Below, piece by piece: positions 36,647 to 45,930 of a stretch of 64,000 bases of DNA (the first letter of the stretch is position 1; the number at the start of each line of letters is the position of its first letter). A model generated the notes under the pieces. The model saw only the letters and a program-made list of their open reading frames with translations, made no database searches and was not told the DNA's origin. Source of the DNA: Serratia grimesii NBRC 13537 (GTDB taxonomy: Bacteria; Pseudomonadota; Gammaproteobacteria; Enterobacterales; Enterobacteriaceae); the NCBI RefSeq assembly GCF_001590905.1, contig NZ_BCTT01000001.1, positions 156,314 through 220,313 on the forward strand. Direction: 5' to 3'. Both the position numbers and the translations under genes were made by a program.

Positions 36647-37656
36647 ATAACGTGATTACTATGGCGCACGGCAGTGGCGGTGTGGCGATGCAACAGTTAC
36701 TGGATACGCTTTTCTTACCTGCCTTTGCCAATCCACTATTGGACCAGCGTGAAGATCAGGCGCGGTTAAATTTGGCAGAGTTAACACAGCAGGGCGATCG
36801 ACTGGCGTTTACCACCGACAGTTACGTGATTGACCCCATCTTCTTTCCCGGGGGGGATATCGGCAAGCTTGCCGTTTGTGGCACGGCGAACGATCTGGCA
36901 GTCAGCGGCGCCTGGCCACGGTATCTTTCTTGCGGTTTTATCCTCGAAGAAGGCTTGCCCTTGGCTGATTTGCAACAGATCGTTGCCTCAATGGCGGCGA
37001 CTGCCCAACAGGCCGGCATTCGCATCGTGACCGGGGATACGAAGGTGGTACAACGTGGCGCTGCTGACAAAGTGTTTATCAATACTGCCGGTATCGGCGT
37101 GATCCCGCCCGATCTTAATTGGGCCGCTCAGCATATTCAGGCCGGTGATGTCATCATTGTCAGCGGCACATTAGGTGACCATGGGGCAACTATCCTCAAT
37201 TTACGGGAAAGTCTGGGGATGTCGCTGGACGTCATCAGTGATTGCGCCGTATTAACCCCTTTAATTACGCCCTTACGCACTATCAGTGGCGTGCGGGCTT
37301 TGCGTGATGCTACCCGCGGTGGTGTGAACGCCATTTTGCATGAGTTTGCTCGTGCAGCACATGTCGGTATCGAAATTGAAGAGAGTCTCTTACCGATAGC
37401 GCCAGCGGTGAGGGGAATTTGTGAGTTGCTGGGGCTGGACGCCATCAATTTTGCCAATGAGGGCAAGCTGGTCATCGTCGCCGCACCTGAAGCCGAACAT
37501 GCGGTTTTGGCCGCATTGCAAGCCCATCCCCTGGGAACCAACGCGGCGGTCATTGGCCGAGTGACGGCAGGGAGACAAGTGAGAATGCAAGGGGCTTACG
37601 GCATCAGCCGCTTACTGGATTTGCCACATGCCGAGCCTTTGCCGCGCATTTGTTGA
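36643..37656 (+). CDS. hypE: Hydrogenase maturation carbamoyl dehydratase HypE
   Basis: 337 residues, AIR synthase-like. N-terminal MAHGSGG, the ATP-binding FTTDSYV and GGDIGKLAVCGTANDLAV segments, and the C-terminal PRIC whose Cys carries the thiocarboxamide made by HypF. It dehydrates this to thiocyanate to give the CN ligands. Start overlaps the hypD stop (ATGA). Confidence 0.96.
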   Translation: MNNVITMAHGSGGVAMQQLLDTLFLPAFANPLLDQREDQARLNLAELTQQGDRLAFTTDSYVIDPIFFPGGDIGKLAVCGTANDLAVSGAWPRYLSCGFILEEGLPLADLQQIVASMAATAQQAGIRIVTGDTKVVQRGAADKVFINTAGIGVIPPDLNWAAQHIQAGDVIIVSGTLGDHGATILNLRESLGMSLDVISDCAVLTPLITPLRTISGVRALRDATRGGVNAILHEFARAAHVGIEIEESLLPIAPAVRGICELLGLDAINFANEGKLVIVAAPEAEHAVLAALQAHPLGTNAAVIGRVTAGRQVRMQGAYGISRLLDLPHAEPLPRIC

Positions 37657-37746
37657 TCCTGTCGGGGGAGAACCTTGTCGCCCAGCGTTACACTTTGTGA
37701 CGTGACTCACTAAAATCATCATCGCGACTCAGGCAAGTGATAAACA

Positions 37747-39813
37747 ATGTCGAATGCTCAATTAGAAAAACAAGAATTACTGGAAATTACCCGCACGCTG
37801 CTCAGTCAGCACAACTTCGCCAATTTGCTGATGCAATTGCGTCAGGTGCTGCAACGTCAGCAACTGGCAGACCATGTGACGCTGGTGCTGTTTGATTTGT
37901 ACAGTGAGCGAGTCAGCTTTCATGGGCTGGATGCGCAGCGGCAGCCGGTTATTTATCAGGATGAAACTCTGCTGTCCAATGGGCCGGTGAGCCGACTGCG
38001 ACAAAGCCCGTTGCCGCAACGCTGGCAGAGTGATGATCTGCATGCGCGCTACCCACAAATCAGTGCGTTGGCGTTGTATCCACCCTTTAAACAGTATTGC
38101 CTGATGCCGCTGCACGCTGGCGGTACCCTGATCGGCGGTTGTGAACTGTTACGCAGTAGCCCGCAACCCTTCAGTGATGCCAGTCTGGTGCAGTTACAGA
38201 CCCTGATGGAATTGGTTGCGCTGGCGGTGGAACAGATCAGGTTGCGTGAGCAGGCGGAAAACCGCCAACGTCAGTTGCGCCATGAGCGCGACGATTACCG
38301 TATTTTGGTCGATGTCACTAACGCGGTGCTGTCGAAGCTTGATCTGGATGATTTGATCGGCGAAATCTCCACGGAAATTCACCGTTTTTTCAAGATCGAC
38401 GCCATCAGCATGGTGCTATGTGACGATAAAACCGATCAGGTGACCATCTACTCCACCCATTATCTGCAAGATGACGTGGTTGAACGGCAGCAATACAGTG
38501 TGCCGTTGGCCGGTACGTTATCGGAACAGGTGATGCAGAGCGGTGAGATGCTGCTGTTAAATCTAAAGCATTCCGATCGCCTGGCGGCTTATGAACGTCA
38601 GTTGTTCGATCTGTGGCATGACCAGATTCAAACGCTTTGCGTACTGCCGTTGGTGTTTGGCAAAAAGACCCTGGGCGTACTGAAACTGGCACAATGCCAA
38701 CCGGACAACTTCAACGCAGCCAATCTGCGTGTGTTGCAACAGATTGCCGAACGTATTGCTATTGCGGTCGACAACGCACTGGCCTATCAGGAGATCAACC
38801 GGCTTAAAGAGAGCCTGGTACATGAGAACCTGTATCTGACCGAGCAAATTAACGGTAACAATCCAGATTTCGGCGAGATTGTCGGGCGCAGCGTAGTGAT
38901 GTCTGCGGTGCTCAAACAGGTTGAAATGGTGGCAAAAAGCGACTGTTCTGTGCTGATTCTGGGGGAGACCGGCACCGGTAAGGAATTGATTGCGCGCGCT
39001 ATACACAATCTGAGTGAGCGCCGTGACCAGCGTATGGTGAAAATGAACTGTGCAGTGATGCCAACAGGATTGCTGGAAAGTGATCTCTTCGGTCATGAAA
39101 AGGGCTCGTTTACCGGAGCGACAAACCAGCGGATGGGGCGCTTTGAACTGGCCGACAAAGGCACCTTGTTTCTGGATGAAGTCGGGGAAATTCCCATTGA
39201 GCTGCAACCCAAGTTGCTGCGGGTGTTACAGGAACGTGAGTTTGAGCGAGTCGGGGGTAACAAAGTAATTTCGGTTGATGTGCGTCTGATAGCAGCGACC
39301 AACCGCGATTTGCAGCAGATGGTGGCCGATCGTGAATTCCGCAGCGATCTTTTCTACCGGCTTAACGTGTTCCCCATCGTCATTCCTCCTCTTAGGGAAC
39401 GTCCGGAAGACATTCCACAACTGGTGAAATTCCTGACCTACAAAATCGCAAGGCGGATGAAACGTACCATCGATAGTATCCCGGCGGAAACGTTACGTTT
39501 GCTGAGCCAAATGCCATGGCCAGGCAATGTGCGTGAATTGGAGAATGTCATCGAGCGCGCCGTATTACTGACACGCGGTACCGTACTTAACCTGCAACTG
39601 CCGGAGATTCAGTATCCTGTACCTTCGATGGCGTTGCCTATCCCCGCGGCGGAACCCATCCAGCCCGGCGAGGACGAGCGCCAGAGGATTATCCGCGTAC
39701 TGAAGGAAACCAACGGTGTGGTTGCCGGCCCACGTGGCGCGGCACAGCGGCTGGGTCTGAAGCGAACCACATTGCTTTCCCGGATGAAAAAATGGGGGGT
39801 TTTGGTCAAGTAA
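37747..39813 (+). CDS. fhlA: Formate hydrogenlyase transcriptional activator FhlA
   Basis: 688 residues (E. coli 692). Two GAF-type regions (about 20-160 and 190-345) for formate sensing are followed by the AAA+ domain: Walker A GETGTGKE, the sigma-54 loop as GSFTGA (Ser where Ala is common), LFLDEVGE and MPWPGNVREL. A C-terminal Fis-type HTH (KGAAQRLGLKRTTL-like) ends it. It binds upstream sites and drives the sigma-54 promoters of hyc, hyp and hydN. Last gene of the hypABCDE-fhlA unit, as in E. coli. No strong SD next to the ATG. Confidence 0.95.
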   Translation: MSNAQLEKQELLEITRTLLSQHNFANLLMQLRQVLQRQQLADHVTLVLFDLYSERVSFHGLDAQRQPVIYQDETLLSNGPVSRLRQSPLPQRWQSDDLHARYPQISALALYPPFKQYCLMPLHAGGTLIGGCELLRSSPQPFSDASLVQLQTLMELVALAVEQIRLREQAENRQRQLRHERDDYRILVDVTNAVLSKLDLDDLIGEISTEIHRFFKIDAISMVLCDDKTDQVTIYSTHYLQDDVVERQQYSVPLAGTLSEQVMQSGEMLLLNLKHSDRLAAYERQLFDLWHDQIQTLCVLPLVFGKKTLGVLKLAQCQPDNFNAANLRVLQQIAERIAIAVDNALAYQEINRLKESLVHENLYLTEQINGNNPDFGEIVGRSVVMSAVLKQVEMVAKSDCSVLILGETGTGKELIARAIHNLSERRDQRMVKMNCAVMPTGLLESDLFGHEKGSFTGATNQRMGRFELADKGTLFLDEVGEIPIELQPKLLRVLQEREFERVGGNKVISVDVRLIAATNRDLQQMVADREFRSDLFYRLNVFPIVIPPLRERPEDIPQLVKFLTYKIARRMKRTIDSIPAETLRLLSQMPWPGNVRELENVIERAVLLTRGTVLNLQLPEIQYPVPSMALPIPAAEPIQPGEDERQRIIRVLKETNGVVAGPRGAAQRLGLKRTTLLSRMKKWGVLVK

Positions 39814-39827
39814 GGGGAGTATAAAAG

Positions 39828-39856
39828 GCCAGAGCCCGGTGCTATCGGACTCTGGC
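39828..39856. terminator. Hairpin between convergent fhlA and the 80-residue ORF
   Basis: GCCAGAG (39828-39834) pairs with CTCTGGC (39850-39856), with additional CCG/CGG pairing inside. Located 15 bp past the fhlA stop; no T tract on either strand, so only a likely terminator. Confidence 0.55.
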
Positions 39857-39874
39857 ATCGTTAGAGGCTTGATC

Positions 39875-40117
39875 TTAACTGTTCAGCTTTGTTTCGTCGT
39901 CAATATCAAGCGGCCTTTGCTTGCGGAGTAAATGCAACAGTAAGGACACGCGTCGCTCTGTCCGCTCCGGCGTGTCCGGCGGCAAGTTATAGCGCAAGGT
40001 ATAACGCTCGTTTTTTTCATTGAAGAATTCGATGACAAGCACGGGGACCGAAGCCCCGACGACTTGTTGATAGTTCAATGAGATAGATGACAGGTCTCTT
40101 TTCATGAAAACACTCAT
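39875..40117 (-). CDS. Hypothetical 80-residue protein
   Basis: Small soluble charged protein (two-strand-like VPVLVIEFFNEKNERYTLRYNL, then a helical Arg-rich C-terminus). I do not recognise a family. It starts 6 bp after the stop of the upstream membrane protein gene, so it is probably co-transcribed with it. An internal ATG at 40105 is a less likely start because it lacks an SD. Confidence 0.6.
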   Translation of the reverse strand: MSVFMKRDLSSISLNYQQVVGASVPVLVIEFFNEKNERYTLRYNLPPDTPERTERRVSLLLHLLRKQRPLDIDDETKLNS

Positions 40118-40123
40118 TATCCA

Positions 40124-41095
40124 TCAGCTCACGACAACGGTACGACGTGTTGATACCGCAATCCGGCCGATACCAAAACTCAGTGCGGCACCCAATAGCA
40201 GTATTAGTAAAGAACTCCATGCCGCACGGGAGACTTGTTTGGCAGCCACGTCCGCAGCTTCGCGAGCTTTCTGCTCAGCCTGAGCTTTTAGCTGTTCGAC
40301 TTTTTGTACCGCCTGCTGATAAGCCTGGGCGTAATTATCAACGATCTGGGTTGCTTCGGCGTGACTCTTACCGGTACGTGCTGCAACGATGTTCACCAGC
40401 GCATCCTTATCCGCGGCGTTCAAAGCAGGTTCACCCGATTGCTTAACGCGTTCGAACCATTGCTTGAGCTCTGTGGCCGCCTGCGTTGGGTCAGTGGTTA
40501 CATCCGTGGCTGATTGCTTGCCGTCCGTCGCCGCTTGTTCGGTTTTTTGCGTCAGCTTTGACGGGTCTAATTCAGTCTTACCGGTTTGCTTGAGTGTGGT
40601 AGTCAACTGATTCTCCAAATCGTCCCAGTCCAGACTAATACCTTTCTTATCAAGCTGCTGTTTGACGCTATCACCAATACCCGGTGCTGCTGCCGCAAGA
40701 CCGTTACCTGCCAGAGATAGCCCTTTGCCAACGGCATTGCCGGCTAAACCGACAACGCCACTCGCCAACGAAATAACCAACCAGGTAGTCAGTAACGTGG
40801 TAACCGCCCAGCTCAACAGGCCGTGCAAGCCGCCGCGGTCCGGAGCCGTACGACCGGCGATAAATGCCCCTGCGGCCAAGGCGATCAGCGTGGAGACAAA
40901 TAGCCAAATTCCGGTCCCAACACCGAAGCCGCTTAAGGGGTTGCCTTCATGCATCGGGTCCACGGCAGATGCGCCAACGGCGGTACCCAGAACGCTTAAT
41001 ATTAGGTAGGTCACCAGCGCCATGGCACTCCCGGCCAATATTGAGCCCCATGAAACGTGAAACGCAAAGCGATTGGATTCATAGACAGTGGTCAT
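40124..41095 (-). CDS. Membrane protein of unknown function
   Basis: 323 residues. Three N-terminal membrane segments (about 15-40, 60-80 and 90-125) separated by Gly-rich loops are followed by a polar, Lys/Gln/Ala-rich helical region (about 140-290) and one C-terminal membrane segment (about 292-312). The layout suggests a membrane protein with a soluble coiled domain; I do not assign a function. AAGGAATAACA precedes the ATG. The divergent neighbour is a PAS-LuxR regulator and a CsbD-like gene follows that, so a general stress role is possible but unproven. Confidence 0.7.
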   Translation of the reverse strand: MTTVYESNRFAFHVSWGSILAGSAMALVTYLILSVLGTAVGASAVDPMHEGNPLSGFGVGTGIWLFVSTLIALAAGAFIAGRTAPDRGGLHGLLSWAVTTLLTTWLVISLASGVVGLAGNAVGKGLSLAGNGLAAAAPGIGDSVKQQLDKKGISLDWDDLENQLTTTLKQTGKTELDPSKLTQKTEQAATDGKQSATDVTTDPTQAATELKQWFERVKQSGEPALNAADKDALVNIVAARTGKSHAEATQIVDNYAQAYQQAVQKVEQLKAQAEQKAREAADVAAKQVSRAAWSSLLILLLGAALSFGIGRIAVSTRRTVVVS

Positions 41096-41333
41096 TGTTA
41101 TTCCTTATATTTACTGGACAAGTGGTTGTATGCGCAGCAGTCAACCGCGCCGACTAAATCAGTCTGCCGCTCTGCACCACCAACCGTCCCGGTTCATTTG
41201 CACCGCTAGACCTAGTGCATTCACACCCCGCGAATGAATGACTTACGCACTATGCTGATCGTGAAGTCGCGTAACTTACAGGAGCTCCGATCGCCGCTCG
41301 GCGGCCCGAGACCTTTCGCCTTTTGGAGAAAAC

Positions 41334-42830
41334 ATGAGCCAGGCCGTTCTTGCCAGCGAAACTAACCGTAGCCAATTACAACAGATCATCTCAGGGCTGA
41401 CTGAAGGGGTGATCCTGATTGAAATCGACCAGACTATTCTGTGGGCTAATGAAGCCGCTCTGAACATGCATGGATTGAGTCAGCTGAGTGAGCTGGGGGC
41501 AAATGCCCGTGAGTATGGCGAGCGTTTTGCTTTGCGCTATCGCAACAATCATCCTTTAACGGCGGATCAATACCCGATTAACCGGGTTGCCAATGGTGAG
41601 ACATTTAGCGACGTACTGGTGGAGGTGAAACCCAGCACTGAGCTAGATTTCATTTGGGTGCACCGTTTACGCAGCCTGATTATCACCGATCACCAAGGAC
41701 AGCCTGAGTTACTGGTTTTGATCTTGAGCGATGCGACAGAATGGGCAAGTGCAGAGGCGCGTTTTGAGAAAACCTTCAACGCCAATCCCGCACCCGCAGT
41801 CATCTGTAGCCTGAACGATCTGCGTTACATTAAGGTCAACCAAGGGTTCCTCGATATGACCGGCTATAGCCGCGATCAGGTCATGGGCAATTCGGTCTAC
41901 GCATTGGATGTACTGGAGCAGGCAGAGCATAAAGAACAAGCGGTGCAGCGCCTGATAGACGGGGAAACTATTCCGCAGATGCAGGCTGAACTGAAACTGC
42001 CTGCCGGGGGAACTAAACTGGTGATCGTCGCCGGCCAGCCGTTAGACATTAATGAAAAAGATTGCATGCTGTTTACCTTTACCGATCTTGAGCCACGTCG
42101 TAAGGCAGAATCAGCGTTGCGCGAGAGTGAAGAGCGCTTTGCCAAGTCCTTTCGTCTGAGCCCAGTTCCTACGCTGGTATGCACCGCCGACAAGCAGCAG
42201 GTGTTGGATATCAATGAAGCTTTTATGAAGACTACCGGCTATGCCGCTGATGAGCTGATCGGTAAGTCGGTTGATGACATCAATTTTATCGACGGGCAAG
42301 GAGAATGTCAGCGCTTGTTTACCACGTTGGGGAAAACTGGCAACGTCGAAAGTCAGGATTTTAAAATCCGGAAAAAGGGCAATGAGGTGATCGACTGTGT
42401 GGTCTCAGCGGATGCGGTGAGTATTCAGGATGCCCCTTGTTACCTGCTCGTGCTGATGGACATTACTGAGCGTAAGCGTTCAGAACTTGAGTTGGTCGTT
42501 GCCATCGAGGAAGTGATGCAAGATGCGTCTTGGTTTAGTCAAACTCTGCTCGAGAAACTGGCTAATGTAAAAAGTATCAATAAGCCCAACCTGTCTGCAT
42601 TTTCCTTCACCGATCTTACCGCCCGCGAACGCGATGTATTGGGGCTAATCTGCGAAGGCCTGCCGGACAAGAAAATCGCCACGCGGCTCAACCTTGCCCC
42701 CAATACCGTTCGCAATCATGTGGCTACGGTGTATTCCAAACTTGATGTGCATAGCCGCAGCGAAGCTATCGTCTGGGCCAGAGAGCGGGGGCTGTTTGCC
42801 GGCGAGCGACAGCCTAAAAATGGCAAATAG
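41334..42830 (+). CDS. PAS-domain LuxR-type transcriptional regulator
   Basis: 498 residues. PAS modules at about 10-130, 143-250 and 265-385 (the latter two with clear N-terminal caps FEKTFNANPAPA and FAKSFRLSPVPT) and a C-terminal LuxR/FixJ HTH at about 420-490 (LTARERDVLGLICEGLPDKKIATRLNLAPNTVRNHV). There is no kinase or receiver domain, so it is probably a one-component regulator reading a small ligand or redox signal. GGAG lies 6 nt before the ATG. Targets unknown; CsbD-like downstream gene is a candidate. Confidence 0.85.
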   Translation: MSQAVLASETNRSQLQQIISGLTEGVILIEIDQTILWANEAALNMHGLSQLSELGANAREYGERFALRYRNNHPLTADQYPINRVANGETFSDVLVEVKPSTELDFIWVHRLRSLIITDHQGQPELLVLILSDATEWASAEARFEKTFNANPAPAVICSLNDLRYIKVNQGFLDMTGYSRDQVMGNSVYALDVLEQAEHKEQAVQRLIDGETIPQMQAELKLPAGGTKLVIVAGQPLDINEKDCMLFTFTDLEPRRKAESALRESEERFAKSFRLSPVPTLVCTADKQQVLDINEAFMKTTGYAADELIGKSVDDINFIDGQGECQRLFTTLGKTGNVESQDFKIRKKGNEVIDCVVSADAVSIQDAPCYLLVLMDITERKRSELELVVAIEEVMQDASWFSQTLLEKLANVKSINKPNLSAFSFTDLTARERDVLGLICEGLPDKKIATRLNLAPNTVRNHVATVYSKLDVHSRSEAIVWARERGLFAGERQPKNGK

Positions 42831-42961
42831 GGTGCAAATGAACTAGTCCTGCCCATGCAAACTGACCTTATGAACCATTGACTGCCAGATTAATATTGGG
42901 GAACCCGTACAGGTATCGGCGTGTAAAGACGCCGATGTGAACCTAACCTCAGGAGAGCATA

Positions 42962-43213
42962 ATGAACAGCGATAAGATCAATGGTGTTATGGACAAAGTT
43001 GTGGGTAAGGCGCAAGAAGCGGCAGGTGACATGACTGGCGATGAACAGTTACAAGCCGAAGGTACCGCCCGCTACGTTGCTGGGACAGTCCAAGAGAAAT
43101 ATGGTGACGCTCTAAACTGCATCAGCGATGTGGTCAGGAAAAAACCCATCACTACCTTGTCAATCTTTGCCGGTGTGAGTTTATTGGCCGGTCTGTTGTT
43201 ACGTCGTCGTTAA
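42962..43213 (+). CDS. CsbD-like stress protein with C-terminal membrane anchor
   Basis: 83 residues. The N-terminal half (MNSDKINGVMDKVVGKAQEAAGDMTGDEQLQAEG) matches the CsbD fold family of stress-induced small proteins. The C-terminal half adds a hydrophobic segment (ITTLSIFAGVSLLAGLLL) ending in RRR, resembling the ElaB/YqjD anchor type. AGGAGAGCATA precedes the ATG. Physiological role unknown. Confidence 0.85.
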   Translation: MNSDKINGVMDKVVGKAQEAAGDMTGDEQLQAEGTARYVAGTVQEKYGDALNCISDVVRKKPITTLSIFAGVSLLAGLLLRRR

Positions 43214-43244
43214 GATTGATTTAACTGCCATTTATTTCTGATAT

Positions 43245-43263
43245 CGCCCGCATTTTGCGGGCG
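43245..43263 (+). terminator. Terminator-like hairpin after the CsbD-like gene
   Basis: Perfect 8-bp stem CGCCCGCA/TGCGGGCG with a TTT loop 32 bp past the stop codon; only a weak T content follows. Confidence 0.6.
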
Positions 43264-43485
43264 AACTGTTGCCAAATAGGCTTGTCATTGATAGCCAAAT
43301 TCACTCATCCTCTATCGTCTACGCAATCATCTTTGTCAGCTATCCTTCCTTGAACAGAACCAAAACCATCTTGGGCTCTGTTTTGCGTCTGACGCATACG
43401 TCCTATATATTTATTAATAGGCCCAATGGCCGTTAGGGAATAGTGATTCTTGATCCAACTAGTCACCGATTACTAGGAAGCTATC

Positions 43486-43803
43486 ATGCATAAAAGAACA
43501 CTGGCGACATTGCACTACGAGAATATGCCTTACGACGGGGTGTACTACCATATCTTAAAACGTGAGGCGCAAGGGCACACGGCGCTGTTGAAACTTGATG
43601 CTGGCAGTAAGCAGTCGGCCCGCATGCATCCGGGCTGGGTTAAATTGATGGTCCTGTCCGGTGAGCTCAAAATAGGGGACCAGACTCTTCAGTCTCATGA
43701 AATGTTGATGATCCCGGCCAAAACCGCGTATACGGTAGAAGCCATAACGGAAGTTTTCTGTCTGGCGATTTCTGAACTCGATGGGGTTGAACTGGCCCGT
43801 TAA
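43486..43803 (+). CDS. Cupin-domain protein (ChrR-like small cupin)
   Basis: 105 residues forming one cupin barrel: ARMHPGWVKLMVLSGELKIGDQTLQSHEMLMIPAKTAYTVEA. It has few of the classical metal-binding His residues (only the HPG one is clear), so metal binding is doubtful. AGGAAG lies 6 nt before the ATG. Single gene, function unknown. Confidence 0.75.
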   Translation: MHKRTLATLHYENMPYDGVYYHILKREAQGHTALLKLDAGSKQSARMHPGWVKLMVLSGELKIGDQTLQSHEMLMIPAKTAYTVEAITEVFCLAISELDGVELAR

Positions 43804-44135
43804 GGATTGTACTTATCAGATTGGCCTGGTGGGCGTCATGGCTTATCTGATGGAATTCCCCGTTCAAGCTACGGGGAGTTCTGATTTAGGGCGGTAAACG
43901 GCCTAAAACCTAATGAAAGAGATCGGTTTTGCCTGCTGACATCCGCTTGCCATCGTTTTTTGAACCGATATAACCCATCCAATCTATCCTGCCAGTTTCA
44001 GAACATCCCAATGTTCGTGCCTCTCACTGCAACGTCTTGAGCCATCAACAGAGAAGGGATATAAAACATTATTGTGACAAAATGACAAATTAGTCACTCA
44101 TTGTGAATCAAGGCGCACAGAGATAAGCTATACCG
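43804..44135. other. Intergenic region between cupin gene and tetR-type gene
   Basis: 332 bp containing a CCCCGT/ACGGGG hairpin (about 43857-43876) that may end the cupin transcript and, near the TetR start, the candidate operator at 44074-44097. No coding sequence seen. Confidence 0.5.
44074..44097. promoter_or_regulatory. Candidate TetR operator A
   Basis: GTGAC-N14-GTCAC, 38 bp before the TetR start. The same half-sites with the same 14-bp spacing recur upstream of the efflux genes (44758-44781); both are preceded by TT and followed by T. Confidence 0.6.
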
Positions 44136-44750
44136 ATGAATGAGAAAATAAATACACCACAGACGCGGGGCCCCTCGGACCACAGTGTTCGCGATCAGGT
44201 CGTGGCAGCCGCTACCGAATATTTCGGACACTACGGTTATGAAAAAACCACAGTGTCTGATCTGGCTAAAGCTATCGGCTTTTCGAAGGCTTATATCTAC
44301 AAATTCTTTGAATCCAAACAGGCGATTGGCGAGGTCATCTGTTCAAATCGGCTGGCGATGATTATGGCGCTGGTGGACTCAGCAATCACCGACGCACCTA
44401 CTGCTTCAGAGAAGCTGAGACGCTTGTTTAGGGCCTTGTCAGAGACCGGTAGCGATTTATTCTTCCATGACAGAAAACTCTATGATATCGCCGCCGTCGC
44501 TGCACGCGATCAATGGCCGTCTGTGACAGCGCACGAGACGCATCTGTTGCAAATCATCCAACAAATCCTCCGTGAAGGGCGTGAGTCTGGAGAGTTTGAA
44601 CGCAAGACCCCTTTGGATGAAACCGCCAGTGCGATTTATTTGGTTATGCGTCCCTATATCAACCCCGTACAGCTGCAATATAACCTGGAAACCGCCGGGG
44701 AAGCCGCGGTGCTATTGTCGGCCCTGATATTGCGTAGCCTATCGCCTTAA
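44136..44750 (+). CDS. TetR/AcrR-family transcriptional repressor
   Basis: 204 residues. The N-terminal HTH (VRDQVVAAATEYFGHYGYEKTTVSDLAKAIGFSKAYIYKFFESKQAI) is typical; the helical C-terminal part from about residue 85 binds the inducer. It lies directly upstream of an RND efflux pair on the same strand. Matching palindromes before itself and before the pump suggest that it represses both. Ligand unknown. Confidence 0.9.
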   Translation: MNEKINTPQTRGPSDHSVRDQVVAAATEYFGHYGYEKTTVSDLAKAIGFSKAYIYKFFESKQAIGEVICSNRLAMIMALVDSAITDAPTASEKLRRLFRALSETGSDLFFHDRKLYDIAAVAARDQWPSVTAHETHLLQIIQQILREGRESGEFERKTPLDETASAIYLVMRPYINPVQLQYNLETAGEAAVLLSALILRSLSP

Positions 44751-44757
44751 TACAGTT

Positions 44758-44781
44758 GTGACCATTGACTTAATTGGTCAC
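44758..44781. promoter_or_regulatory. Candidate TetR operator B, upstream of the RND genes
   Basis: GTGAC-N14-GTCAC, 48 bp before the adaptor start, same half-sites and spacing as the site at 44074-44097. Confidence 0.6.
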
Positions 44782-44829
44782 TAGTCGGAGAATGCGGTTC
44801 TTGTCTTGCCAATGACGTAAGGGAACCCC

Positions 44830-45930
44830 ATGCTTCGGCTCAAACCTGCCACCATTGCCGCTTGCCTGTTACCGCTGGGCCTGGTGGGCTGTGATCACGT
44901 ATCGACCGTCGACGATCCACGTAATAAGCCGCCGTTAGTGAGAACGGCGGTGGTTGAAGATGCGGTCGATATCTCCCGTGCATTCACCGGCGTCGTGGTC
45001 GCCCGAACTCAAAGTGATTTGGGATTCCGTGTCTCCGGCAAGATACTGGAACGTCTGGTCGATACCGGTCAGTCCGTCAAGCGCGGTCAGCCGCTGATGC
45101 GACTGGATCCGGTTGATCTTGGCTTGCAGGCACGAGCACAACAACAAGCAGTGGCGGCCGCCCGGGCGCAGGCTCGGCAGGCGACTGCCGATGAGACACG
45201 TTACCGTGGGCTAGTCACAACCGGCGCTGTTTCGGCTTCAGCCTATGATCAGATCAAAGCGGCTGCGGATACCGCAAAGGCGCAACTCAGCGCCGCAGAA
45301 GCTCAGGCAGATGTTGCGCATAATGCGTCCGAGTATGCTGTTTTGCTGGCTGACACCGATGGTGTGGTGATGGATACGCTCGCCGAGCCAGGACAAGTTG
45401 TCAGTGCAGGGCAACCCGTAGTGCGACTGGCACGCGCGGGGCAACGAGAGGCCATAGTACATCTACCGGAAACGTTGCGTCCGGCCATCGGCAGCGTGGC
45501 TATGGCCCGATTGTATGGCCACAACGCGGGAGAGGTTCCTTCAACATTACGCCTGCTTTCTGATGCCGCCGATCCTTCCACCCGGACGTTCGAGGCAAGG
45601 TATGTACTTAACGGTCCGCTGGCAGGGGCGCCCTTAGGAGCGACCGTCAGCCTCGATATTGTCAAAAATGAAAGTACGGCGACAATGCGTCAGGTCCCCA
45701 TAGCAGCGCTGTTTGATCCAGGCCAGGGGGCCGGCGTATGGGTTATCGCTGGTAAGCAGGCAACCGTATCCTGGCGCCCCATACAAGTCCTTAGCATCAG
45801 CGACGATGTCGCGATGGTTACCGGCAATCTTAATGCAGGTGAGCAGATTGTGGCATTGGGAGCCCATTTGCTGCGAGACGGTGAACAGGTAAGGGTGACA
45901 TCCGCTTTACCGGGAGCCGTCTATGAGTGA
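44830..45930 (+). CDS. RND efflux periplasmic adaptor (membrane fusion) lipoprotein
   Basis: 366 residues. An N-terminal lipobox (LGLVGC, lipidated Cys about residue 21) indicates anchoring to the inner membrane. The rest has the MFP order: barrel-sandwich half-motif (GFRVSGKILERLVDTGQSVKRGQPLMRLD), Ala/Gln-rich coiled hairpin (about 95-160), second half-motif (GVVMDTLAEPGQVVSAGQPV) and a beta-barrel. It bridges the RND pump to an outer-membrane channel. AAGGGA lies upstream. Overlaps the pump gene by 8 bp; no TolC homologue is in the cluster. Confidence 0.92.
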   Translation: MLRLKPATIAACLLPLGLVGCDHVSTVDDPRNKPPLVRTAVVEDAVDISRAFTGVVVARTQSDLGFRVSGKILERLVDTGQSVKRGQPLMRLDPVDLGLQARAQQQAVAAARAQARQATADETRYRGLVTTGAVSASAYDQIKAAADTAKAQLSAAEAQADVAHNASEYAVLLADTDGVVMDTLAEPGQVVSAGQPVVRLARAGQREAIVHLPETLRPAIGSVAMARLYGHNAGEVPSTLRLLSDAADPSTRTFEARYVLNGPLAGAPLGATVSLDIVKNESTATMRQVPIAALFDPGQGAGVWVIAGKQATVSWRPIQVLSISDDVAMVTGNLNAGEQIVALGAHLLRDGEQVRVTSALPGAVYE

